From positions 558,001 to 622,000 of the forward strand of contig NZ_JAGIQA010000001.1 in assembly GCF_017814975.1 (NCBI RefSeq): DNA of 64,000 nt. Reading direction: 5' to 3'. Origin of the DNA: Cupriavidus consociatus (GTDB lineage Bacteria > Pseudomonadota > Gammaproteobacteria > Burkholderiales > Burkholderiaceae). The notes below the pieces were generated by a model. It was not told where the DNA came from. It saw nothing but the letters and a program-made list of their open reading frames with translations, and searched no databases. The position numbers and the translations under genes were made by a program. Within the stretch, counting starts at the first letter, position 1, and every line of letters begins with the position of its first letter. Positions 34,852 through 41,533 of the stretch are shown here, in pieces.

Positions 34852-36030
34852 TTACAGGCGCTCGATGATGGTGGCGTTGGCCATGCCGCCGGCCTCGCAC
34901 ATCGACTGCAGGCCGTAGCGCTGGCCGCTGTCTTCCAGCGCATGCAGCATGGTGGTCATCAGGCGCACGCCCGACGCGCCCAGCGGGTGGCCCAGCGCGA
35001 TCGCGCCGCCGCGCGGGTTCAGGCGCGCCGGGTCGGCGCCCAGCGCCTTCTGCCAGGCCAGCGGCACGCAGGCGAAGGCTTCGTTGATTTCGTAGTGATC
35101 GATCTGGTCGAGCGCCAGGCCGCTCTTCCTGATGGCGCGCTGGCTGGCGGCGATCGGGGCGGTCAGCATCATCACCGGATCGTCGCCGCAGACGTCGAAG
35201 GCGACAAAGCGCGCGCGCGGCTTCAGGCCCAGGCGCTGCGCCATGGCTTCGCTCATCAGCAGCATGGCCGAGGCGCCGTCACTGATCTGCGAGGCGTTGC
35301 CGGCGGTGACATTCCAGCCGATCTGCGGAAAACGCGCGCTCAGTTCGTCGTTGCGGAACGAGGCCTGCAGCGTGCCCAGTTTATCCACCGAGGTGCCGGG
35401 GCGAATGGTTTCGTCATGCTCCACCACGCCGTTGGGGGTGCTGATCGGCAGGATTTCGCGGCGGAAGGCGCCGCTTTCGCGCGCCGCGGCCGCCAGCTCG
35501 TGCGAGCGGGCCGAGTAGCTGTCCATGTCCTGGCGCGACAGCTCATATTTGGCCGCCACCAGCTCGGCCGCCACGCCCTGCGACACCAGCCCCGGCGCGT
35601 AGCGCGCTTCCATCGACGGGCCGTACGGGTTCTGGCCGATGCGCGCCGAGCCCATCGGCACGCGGCTCATCGACTCGATGCCGCAGGCGATGACGATGTC
35701 GTAGGCGCCGGCCATGATGCCCTGCGCGGCAAAGTGCACCGCCTGCTGGCTCGAACCGCACTTGCGGTCGATGGTGGTGGCGGGCACGTGGTCGGGGAAG
35801 CCGGCCGCCAGCCAGGCCACGCGGCCCGGACCGGCAGACTGTTCGCCGGCCTGCGTCACGCAGCCGGTAATGACGTCGTCGACCAGGCCGGGATCGAGCT
35901 GGTTGCGTTCGACCAGGCCCTTGAGCACCTGGGCCAGCAATTCCGTGGCATGCAGCTCGGTAAAGGCCGATCCCGGCTTGGAGCGGCCCATCGGGCTGCG
36001 GATGGCGTCGACGATGACGGCTTGTTGCAT
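34852..36030 (-). CDS. Acetyl-CoA acetyltransferase (thiolase) family protein
   Basis: 392 residues. The active-site Cys is in DRKCGSSQQAVHFAAQG (about 87-103), the C-terminal His in GGAIALGHPLGASGVRL and the second Cys in LQSMCEAGGMAN; the usual CGGG is replaced by CEAGG, as in many thiolases acting on longer or branched acyl chains. First gene of the operon facing the IclR gene. Operators matching that regulator are found 57 bp upstream of its start. It would cleave 3-oxoacyl-CoA to acetyl-CoA or propionyl-CoA. Confidence 0.93.
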   Translation of the reverse strand: MQQAVIVDAIRSPMGRSKPGSAFTELHATELLAQVLKGLVERNQLDPGLVDDVITGCVTQAGEQSAGPGRVAWLAAGFPDHVPATTIDRKCGSSQQAVHFAAQGIMAGAYDIVIACGIESMSRVPMGSARIGQNPYGPSMEARYAPGLVSQGVAAELVAAKYELSRQDMDSYSARSHELAAAARESGAFRREILPISTPNGVVEHDETIRPGTSVDKLGTLQASFRNDELSARFPQIGWNVTAGNASQISDGASAMLLMSEAMAQRLGLKPRARFVAFDVCGDDPVMMLTAPIAASQRAIRKSGLALDQIDHYEINEAFACVPLAWQKALGADPARLNPRGGAIALGHPLGASGVRLMTTMLHALEDSGQRYGLQSMCEAGGMANATIIERL

Positions 36031-36086
36031 GGGTGTCTCCCTGAGGCTGAGCGGTTGCGAGTCTTGGATGTTGTTGAGTCAGGATA

Positions 36087-36104
36087 TTGAGACGTCAGTT
36101 TCAA
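36087..36104. promoter_or_regulatory. IclR operator candidate, thiolase-proximal
   Basis: TTGAGACGTCAGTTTCAA is an imperfect 18-bp palindrome (arms TTGAGAC and GTTTCAA, one mismatch) followed by AAA. It lies 57 bp upstream of the thiolase start. The same arrangement recurs at 36214-36231. Confidence 0.65.
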
Positions 36105-36213
36105 AAAGTGATCGTCCAATACGATGAATTGGAATTCTCGCGTCGGAAATTCACTATGTAAACTCAAAATCCTGCGTTTGACTTCGGAATCAGCGAAGGG
36201 CAACATCCGGGTT

Positions 36214-36231
36214 TTGAGACGCTGGTATCAA
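36214..36231. promoter_or_regulatory. IclR operator candidate, regulator-proximal
   Basis: TTGAGACGCTGGTATCAA matches the site at 36087-36104 at 14 of 18 positions and shows the same arms and a following A-run. It ends ten bases before the IclR ATG at 36242, a position suited to autorepression. Confidence 0.65.
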
Positions 36232-36241
36232 AAAAATCCAG

Positions 36242-37072
36242 ATGAAGGCCTTGGTTATGACGAATGAAGCACACGGAACCATGACCCCGTCGCCCCCCGA
36301 TGCGGATGGCGAGTCGCGCCTCGTCAGTGCGCTGGCGCGGGGCGTGTCGATCCTCAACTGCTTCTCGCCAACGGTGCAGGAGTTGAGCAGCCGCGAGCTG
36401 ATGGAGCGCACCGGGCTGGCCAAGCCGACGCTGTTCCGCCTGCTCGACACCTTGTGCGAACTGGGCCTGCTGCACTATTCGGAGCGCCTGTCGCGCTACG
36501 TGCCCGGGGTCGGGCTGGTCAACCTGGCCGCGCCCGCGCTGGCGCGGATGACGGTGCGCCAGCTGGCGCGGCCGGCCATGCAGGAGCTGGCCGACCATAT
36601 CGCCGGACAGGTCGAGCTGATCGTCGGCAACGGCAACGCCATGACCTACGTCGAGATCGCCCAGGGCGTGGGCAGCCATGTGTTCCGGCCCGAGGTCGGC
36701 ACCCGGGTATCGATCTCGCGCACCGGTTCGGGCCGCGGCTACCTGTTGCTGATGCCGGAACCGGAGCGCGAGGCATATCTCGCCCAGCTGCGCGCCGCCG
36801 ATGCCGCGCGCGCCGACTGGCTGCAGCAGCGCCTGGCCGATGCCGGGCGCGACCTGCAGGAACACGGCTACTGCCGCGGCCATCGCGACCTGCATCGCGA
36901 GGTGGAATCCGTTGCCGTGCCGATGCGCGCGCGGCGCGATGGGGAAGCGTGGATCTTTGCCGCGTCGGTGCCGGTGTTCAGCCCGCAGAGCAAGCAGATC
37001 GAAGAAGACATCGGCCCGCGGCTGGTGAGCCTGGTGCGCAATGTGGAGGGAGCACTCGGAGTATCCGGCTGA
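36242..37072 (+). CDS. IclR-family transcriptional regulator
   Basis: 276 residues from ATG 36242; later in-frame ATGs at 36257 and 36281 are possible because no good ribosome-binding site is visible. The winged HTH (about 22-85) reads RGVSILNCFSPTVQELSSRELMERTGLAKPTLFRLLDTL, and the GAF-like effector domain has the conserved SRTGSGRGYLLL and the DLHREVESVAVPM regions. It is divergent from the thiolase operon, with a matching pair of palindromes between them. Probably a repressor or activator of that operon. Confidence 0.93.
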   Translation: MKALVMTNEAHGTMTPSPPDADGESRLVSALARGVSILNCFSPTVQELSSRELMERTGLAKPTLFRLLDTLCELGLLHYSERLSRYVPGVGLVNLAAPALARMTVRQLARPAMQELADHIAGQVELIVGNGNAMTYVEIAQGVGSHVFRPEVGTRVSISRTGSGRGYLLLMPEPEREAYLAQLRAADAARADWLQQRLADAGRDLQEHGYCRGHRDLHREVESVAVPMRARRDGEAWIFAASVPVFSPQSKQIEEDIGPRLVSLVRNVEGALGVSG

Positions 37073-37192
37073 CGCGCGCGAACCCGGGGCTGGCGGAGTG
37101 ACCTGGCTTGGCCCCCGGCAGGCTGGCGACTATCCTGAGTCCCAAACGGGATGTCGGAAACCCGTCAAGAACAGCTTCCTGGGGGTATGCCA

Positions 37193-38467
37193 ATGCAGCA
37201 GATACGCCTGGCGGCGATCGTCGCCGTGCTGGTACTTGCGGCCGGCGTGGTCTCGCGCTCGCTGGCGCATGCGTCGACCGAGGCGGTGCCGGTCTGGCTT
37301 GGCAGCGGCGTTACGTTTGCCGCGCTGCTGGTCTGCGCGCGCTGGTCATGGCCGGCGGTGCTGGCCGGCGCCGGGCTGGCGCTGGCAGGGTGGGGCATGG
37401 CCACGCATGGCCTGCCGCTGCGCGGCGCGGTCGCCTTCGGCCTGATCGAGGTCATCAGCCTGGGCACCGCCGGCTGGATCGCCACCTATGGCCGCCGCGA
37501 TCCGCAAAGCCCGCAGGGCGCCACGCTGCTGATCGCCGGGGCGCTGGTCGGCTCGGCGCTGGGCGCTTCGCTGGCGGTCGAGCTGTGGCGCTGGCAGCGG
37601 CCCGGCCTGGACCTGCCGGTCGAATGGCGCGCCTGGGCCTTTTCCACCGCAGCCGGGCTGCTGCTGGTGGGGCCGCTGGCGGTGGCGTTCCGCGGCTTCC
37701 GCGTGCGGCGCTCGGGCGGCATGCCGATGCAGCAGTTCGCGGCCGGCGGGCTGGCCTTCGTGGTCTTTATCGTGGCGGTGCTGGCGGTGTTCTCGGACAA
37801 CGCGGCGCAGCGCTTCGGCGGCCTCGCGCCCACGCTCGCCTACGTGCCGATGCCGCTGCTGCTTGCCACCGCGCTGCTGTGGGGGCCGCGCGGCGGTGCC
37901 ATTGCCACGCTGCTGGGCTGCCTGCTGATCATCCACCGCACCGCGGCCGGCGCGGGCCCGTTCAACGTCATCGAGGGATTTCCGGGCGAGGCCGTGGTCG
38001 AGGTGCAGGGTTTCGTCATTGTCTGGGCGCTGGTGATGCTGCTTGGCCGCGCGCTGTCGGAGGGCCGCCGCACCGCGCTGCAGGAAGCGCGTGACTGGCG
38101 CCTGCGCTATGCGCGCACGCTGCAGGCGGTGGGCGTGGCCAGCGTGGAATATGACGCGGTCACAGGCCGGGCCACTTGGAGCGAGGGCGCGGCGGCGCTG
38201 CTCGGCGACACGATCCGCGACGTCAGCAGCGTCGACGAATGGCTGGACCGCATCGACGCATCCGACCGCGCGCTGGTGCAGGCCACCTGGTCCGCCGTGG
38301 CGCGCGGCGATGCGCCAGACAGCGTGCAGGAGTACGCCGTGACGCTGCCGGGCAGCGGCCGCTTGCGCGTGCATGAGCGGCTGGCCGGCATCCGTGGCGC
38401 GGACGGCAAGGTAGAGCAGGTGGCAGCATTGCTGCGCCGCACCGGCGGGGAGCCCGCGCATGTCTGA
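37193..38467 (+). CDS. MASE1 membrane sensor with C-terminal PAS-like domain, no output domain
   Basis: 424 residues from ATG 37193, chosen for the GGGGGT ribosome-binding site six bases upstream; ATG 37151 would add 14 residues. About eight membrane helices (residues 1-285) with LGSGVTFAALLVCARW and WLGxG-type features match the MASE1 sensor domain. A PAS_3-like domain follows (about 305-415: VGVASVEYDAVTGRATWSEGAAALLG). No histidine kinase, GGDEF or EAL part follows, unlike most MASE1 proteins. Its stop overlaps the start of the hydrolase fusion by 8 bp, so the two are translationally coupled. Confidence 0.82.
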   Translation: MQQIRLAAIVAVLVLAAGVVSRSLAHASTEAVPVWLGSGVTFAALLVCARWSWPAVLAGAGLALAGWGMATHGLPLRGAVAFGLIEVISLGTAGWIATYGRRDPQSPQGATLLIAGALVGSALGASLAVELWRWQRPGLDLPVEWRAWAFSTAAGLLLVGPLAVAFRGFRVRRSGGMPMQQFAAGGLAFVVFIVAVLAVFSDNAAQRFGGLAPTLAYVPMPLLLATALLWGPRGGAIATLLGCLLIIHRTAAGAGPFNVIEGFPGEAVVEVQGFVIVWALVMLLGRALSEGRRTALQEARDWRLRYARTLQAVGVASVEYDAVTGRATWSEGAAALLGDTIRDVSSVDEWLDRIDASDRALVQATWSAVARGDAPDSVQEYAVTLPGSGRLRVHERLAGIRGADGKVEQVAALLRRTGGEPAHV

Positions 38468-39947
38468 CCCCGGCGTGTTCCTGATCCACGGCCTGGGCGG
38501 CACGCAGTATGACCTGGGCTCCATGCACAAGCGCCTCAAGCGCGCCGGCTTTGTCACGCACTCGCTGACGCTGCCGGGACACGGCACGCAGCCCGAGGAC
38601 CTGTGCGGCGTGCGCGCCGAGGACTGGCTCGAGGCGGTGCGCGCCAAATACCGCGAGATCATCGACCAGCATGAAACACTGCACGTGATGGGCATGTGCA
38701 TGGGCGCGCTGCTGGCGGTGGAGACCGTCAAGCGCGAGCAGCACACCAAGGGCCGGCTGGTGGCGCTGGCGCCGCCGGTCTATATCGACGGCTGGGCCAC
38801 GCCGTGGTACCGCGGCCTGCGTCCGCTGCTGTACCAGATTCCAGGCGTGCCAAACCGGATGAAGGTGGAAGAGGAAGAGCCGTTCGGCATCAAGAACGAG
38901 CAGCTGCGCGAGATCGTCAAGGCCAAGTTCGCGCGCGGCGAGAACTTCCACTACCAGTGGGTGCCGCTGGCATGCATCCGCGAAGTGGACCGGTTGCGCG
39001 GCTACGTGCGCAGGGGGCTGCAGCGCATTGCCTGCCCCACGCTGGTGGTCCACGCCCGGCTGGACGAGCTGACCAGCCTGCGCTCGGCCAACTTCCTGGT
39101 CGAGCAGATCGGGCAGGGCAAGCGTGCCGGGCAGGCGCGCATGCTGGTGCTGGAAGACAGCTACCACATGGTCTGTGTCGACAATGACCGCGAGCTGGTG
39201 GCGCGCAACGTGCTGGAATTCTTCGAGGCCAGCGTGGGCACGTCGCTTGGCATGGCGGGTGGGGAGCGCGACGATGCTCGCATGACGCCGGACCAGATGG
39301 CCGGGCTGCTGGCGGCGGCGCGCACAGACCTGGAGCAGGGCGATCTGGCCGCGCTGTATGCGCGCGGCAAGGGCGATTTTGCGTGGTTCCAGCCGGGCGC
39401 CAACCGGACCAGCGGGGTCTACCGTGGCGATCGTGGCCTGGCGCGGCTGCGCGGGTGGGCGGATGCGGGGCTGGCGTTCACCGCTTTCGGCGCGCCGGTG
39501 CTCAACACCGGCATGGCCGTGGTGCCCGCGACCTTGCGCAGCGGCACGCTGGCCTCGCAGGGCGTGCTGGCCTTTGCGCTGCGCGACGGCAAGTTGCTGG
39601 AGGGGCGGTGGTTCCCGGACGAAGTGGCGCTGGAGGATGCGCACTTCGGCGGCACGCCGGCGGTGCCGGGGCCAAGCCCGTCCGAGAAGGCCTTCGAGGC
39701 CGCCGCGGCGTTGTCGAAGACGCTGCGCCAGGCGCCCGACAACGACACCTTGCTGTCGCTCTATGCGCTCTACAAGCAAGGCAGCGCGGGCGACGTCAGC
39801 GGCGACCGCCCCGGCATGATGGACATGGTCGGCCGCGCCAAGTACGACGCCTGGGCGGCGCGGCGCGGCCTGCCGCGCGAGCAGGCCATGCGCGACTACG
39901 TGGCGCTGGTCAACCAGCTCAAGGCGGCGGAAACGCAATCCGCCTGA
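38460..39947 (+). CDS. Alpha/beta hydrolase - NTF2-like - acyl-CoA-binding protein fusion
   Basis: 495 residues in three parts. Residues 1-255 are a carboxylesterase/monoacylglycerol-lipase-type alpha/beta hydrolase (FLIHGLGGTQYDLG; nucleophile elbow GMCMG with Cys80 instead of Ser; Asp202 in ARLDELTS; His236 in DSYHMVCVDND). Residues 275-398 look like a SnoaL/NTF2-like domain. Residues 405-490 are a full acyl-CoA-binding (ACBP) domain with LYALYKQ, GDVSGDRPGMMDMVGRAKYDAW and RDYVALVNQL, keeping the ligand-contact Tyr/Lys residues (Y435, Y438, K439, K461, Y480). Likely a cytoplasmic acyl-CoA thioesterase or acyltransferase that captures its own substrate. Overlaps the MASE1 gene by 8 bp. Confidence 0.85.
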   Translation: MSDPGVFLIHGLGGTQYDLGSMHKRLKRAGFVTHSLTLPGHGTQPEDLCGVRAEDWLEAVRAKYREIIDQHETLHVMGMCMGALLAVETVKREQHTKGRLVALAPPVYIDGWATPWYRGLRPLLYQIPGVPNRMKVEEEEPFGIKNEQLREIVKAKFARGENFHYQWVPLACIREVDRLRGYVRRGLQRIACPTLVVHARLDELTSLRSANFLVEQIGQGKRAGQARMLVLEDSYHMVCVDNDRELVARNVLEFFEASVGTSLGMAGGERDDARMTPDQMAGLLAAARTDLEQGDLAALYARGKGDFAWFQPGANRTSGVYRGDRGLARLRGWADAGLAFTAFGAPVLNTGMAVVPATLRSGTLASQGVLAFALRDGKLLEGRWFPDEVALEDAHFGGTPAVPGPSPSEKAFEAAAALSKTLRQAPDNDTLLSLYALYKQGSAGDVSGDRPGMMDMVGRAKYDAWAARRGLPREQAMRDYVALVNQLKAAETQSA

Positions 39948-39968
39948 AGCTGGCTGGCCGGTCGGCGC

Positions 39969-40023
39969 GGGCAGTTTGCGGGCAGTTTCCGGCCAGTTTC
40001 CGGCCAGCTTCCGGCCAGCTTCC
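39969..40023. repeat. 11-bp intergenic tandem repeat
   Basis: Five copies of an 11-bp unit (consensus GGCCAGTTTCC; the first two are GGGCAGTTTGC and GGGCAGTTTCC, the last two GGCCAGCTTCC) fill most of the gap between the convergent fusion gene (stop 39947) and crotonase gene (stop 40034). It may vary in copy number. Confidence 0.85.
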
Positions 40024-40033
40024 GGTCGTGCGA

Positions 40034-40831
40034 TCAGTTGCCGCCGAACACCGGCGTGCGCTTGTCCAGGAAGGCCTGCACCGCCTCGCGGTGGTCGGCG
40101 GTCTGGTGCGACAGTGCCTGGAAGCCGGCCGACAATTCCAGCAGCGTGTCGAGGCGGGTGTGCATGGCCTCGCGCATCAGCCGCTTGGCCAGCCGCACCG
40201 CGTGCGGCGGGTTGGCGGCGATGCGCCCGGCCAGCTCGTATGCGGTCGGCAGCAGCGCCTCGGGCGCCACCACGCGCGACACCAGGTTCCATTCCAGCGC
40301 GGTCTTCGCGTCGATCGCCTGGCCGGTAAAGGTCATCTCGGCGGCGCGCGACAGCCCGATCACGCGCGGCAGCAGCCAGGCGCCGCCATCGCCGGGGATG
40401 ATGCCCAGCTTGACGAAGGACTCGGCAAACTGCGCGCGCTCCGAAGCGATGCGGATATCGCACATGCAGGTCAGGTCCAGCCCCGCGCCCATGGCCGCGC
40501 CGTTGACGGCGGCGATCACCGGCACTTCCAGGTTGAACAGCGCCAGCGGCAGGCGCTGGATGCCGCAGCGATAGTCCTGCCGGATCTCCATGCCCGGCAC
40601 CTGCCCTGAGGCCTGGCGTTCCATGTCCTTGATGTTGCCGCCCGACGAGAACGCCGTGCCGGCGCCGGTGATGACCACGGCGCGCACGCTGCGGTCGGCA
40701 TGGATGCGCTCGATGGCGGCCAGGAACTCCGCCACCGCGGTGTTGCCGGTCAGCGGGTTGCGGCGCTCGGGCTCGTTCATCGTCAGCGTGACGATATGGC
40801 CGTCCTGTTCGTAGAGGAGGAAGTTGCTCAT
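40034..40831 (-). CDS. Enoyl-CoA hydratase (crotonase) family protein
   Basis: 265 residues from ATG 40831 (MSNFLLYEQDGHIVTLTMNEPERRNPL); an upstream in-frame start at 40849 adds six residues. GAGTAFSSGGNIKDME and VNGAAMGAGLDLTCMCDIRIASERAQFAESFVKLGIIPGDGGAWLLPRVIG, in outline, carry the oxyanion hole; a Gly-Asp replaces the Glu pair seen in classical hydratases, so an isomerase or other crotonase reaction is possible. Single gene, convergent with the hydrolase-ACBP fusion, to which it may be linked in acyl-CoA use. Confidence 0.9.
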   Translation of the reverse strand: MSNFLLYEQDGHIVTLTMNEPERRNPLTGNTAVAEFLAAIERIHADRSVRAVVITGAGTAFSSGGNIKDMERQASGQVPGMEIRQDYRCGIQRLPLALFNLEVPVIAAVNGAAMGAGLDLTCMCDIRIASERAQFAESFVKLGIIPGDGGAWLLPRVIGLSRAAEMTFTGQAIDAKTALEWNLVSRVVAPEALLPTAYELAGRIAANPPHAVRLAKRLMREAMHTRLDTLLELSAGFQALSHQTADHREAVQAFLDKRTPVFGGN

Positions 40832-41079
40832 GGTGGGCTCCGGGGGCATCGGGTTCAGTTGCTGGCGCCAAGGCTAAGGCAGCCGGGCCGGCTGCGTCCA
40901 ATATTCATTTGTTGGCGGGCGATAGCGGGCATGTATCGCGCATTCAGTATGTTATGCAGGGCGATGAATTTTTTCGTGCAGCCATTAACAGGTGACGCAT
41001 GACTTGCGCAATACCCCCAGAATCCGGAGAGTAGGGGGCACGCCTGCCCGCTGCATTGTTAATGCCTGGATCATTGCCC

Positions 41080-41523
41080 ATGACAGTCGTCGTACTCGCG
41101 ATGGACGGATCGCCCGACAGCGTTGCCGCCGCCCGCCGCCTGGCCAGCCGCCCGCTGCTGGCCGCGCCCTTGTCCGGGCATGTCGCCCATGTTTCGCCGG
41201 TGCCGGGCAGCCCCGGCCTGTCCCGCGCCGCGCTCGATGCCGAGAACCGCAGCCAGGCCGACAGCGCCTTTGCCGCCGCCGAGGCCGGGCTGCCCGGCAT
41301 GCCGCTGGTGCGGCACTGGCTGCATGGCGATCCCGCGGCCGAGCTGGTGCAATTGGCCGGGACGCCGGATGCCGATGCAATCGTGCCGGGCGCCAAGGGG
41401 CGCGGCGCCATCGTGTCGGCGCTGCCGGGACCGGTGGTGTCCACGGTGCTGGCGCAGGCCACGGTGCCGGTCATCGTCGTCAATCCGCGCGCTGCGCAGG
41501 CGCGCGCGCCGGCGCAGGCCTGA
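41080..41523 (+). CDS. Universal stress protein (UspA) family
   Basis: 147 residues from ATG 41080; ATG 41062 is an alternative. VVVLAMDGSPDSVAAARRLA at the N-terminus and VPGAKGRGAIVSALPGPVVSTVLAQATVPVIVV at the C-terminus correspond to the Usp nucleotide-binding fold; the usual GS after the glycine loop is GP. It lies 10 bp before mrpA and so is the first gene of the antiporter operon. A role in sensing ATP or stress for the antiporter is inference. Confidence 0.88.
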   Translation: MTVVVLAMDGSPDSVAAARRLASRPLLAAPLSGHVAHVSPVPGSPGLSRAALDAENRSQADSAFAAAEAGLPGMPLVRHWLHGDPAAELVQLAGTPDADAIVPGAKGRGAIVSALPGPVVSTVLAQATVPVIVVNPRAAQARAPAQA

Positions 41524-41533
41524 GGCGGCGCCC

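Noticed and set aside
39969..40023. CRISPR-like array
   Set aside because: Unit is 11 bp with no spacers and no cas genes nearby; it is a simple tandem repeat. The same holds for 55030-55095.
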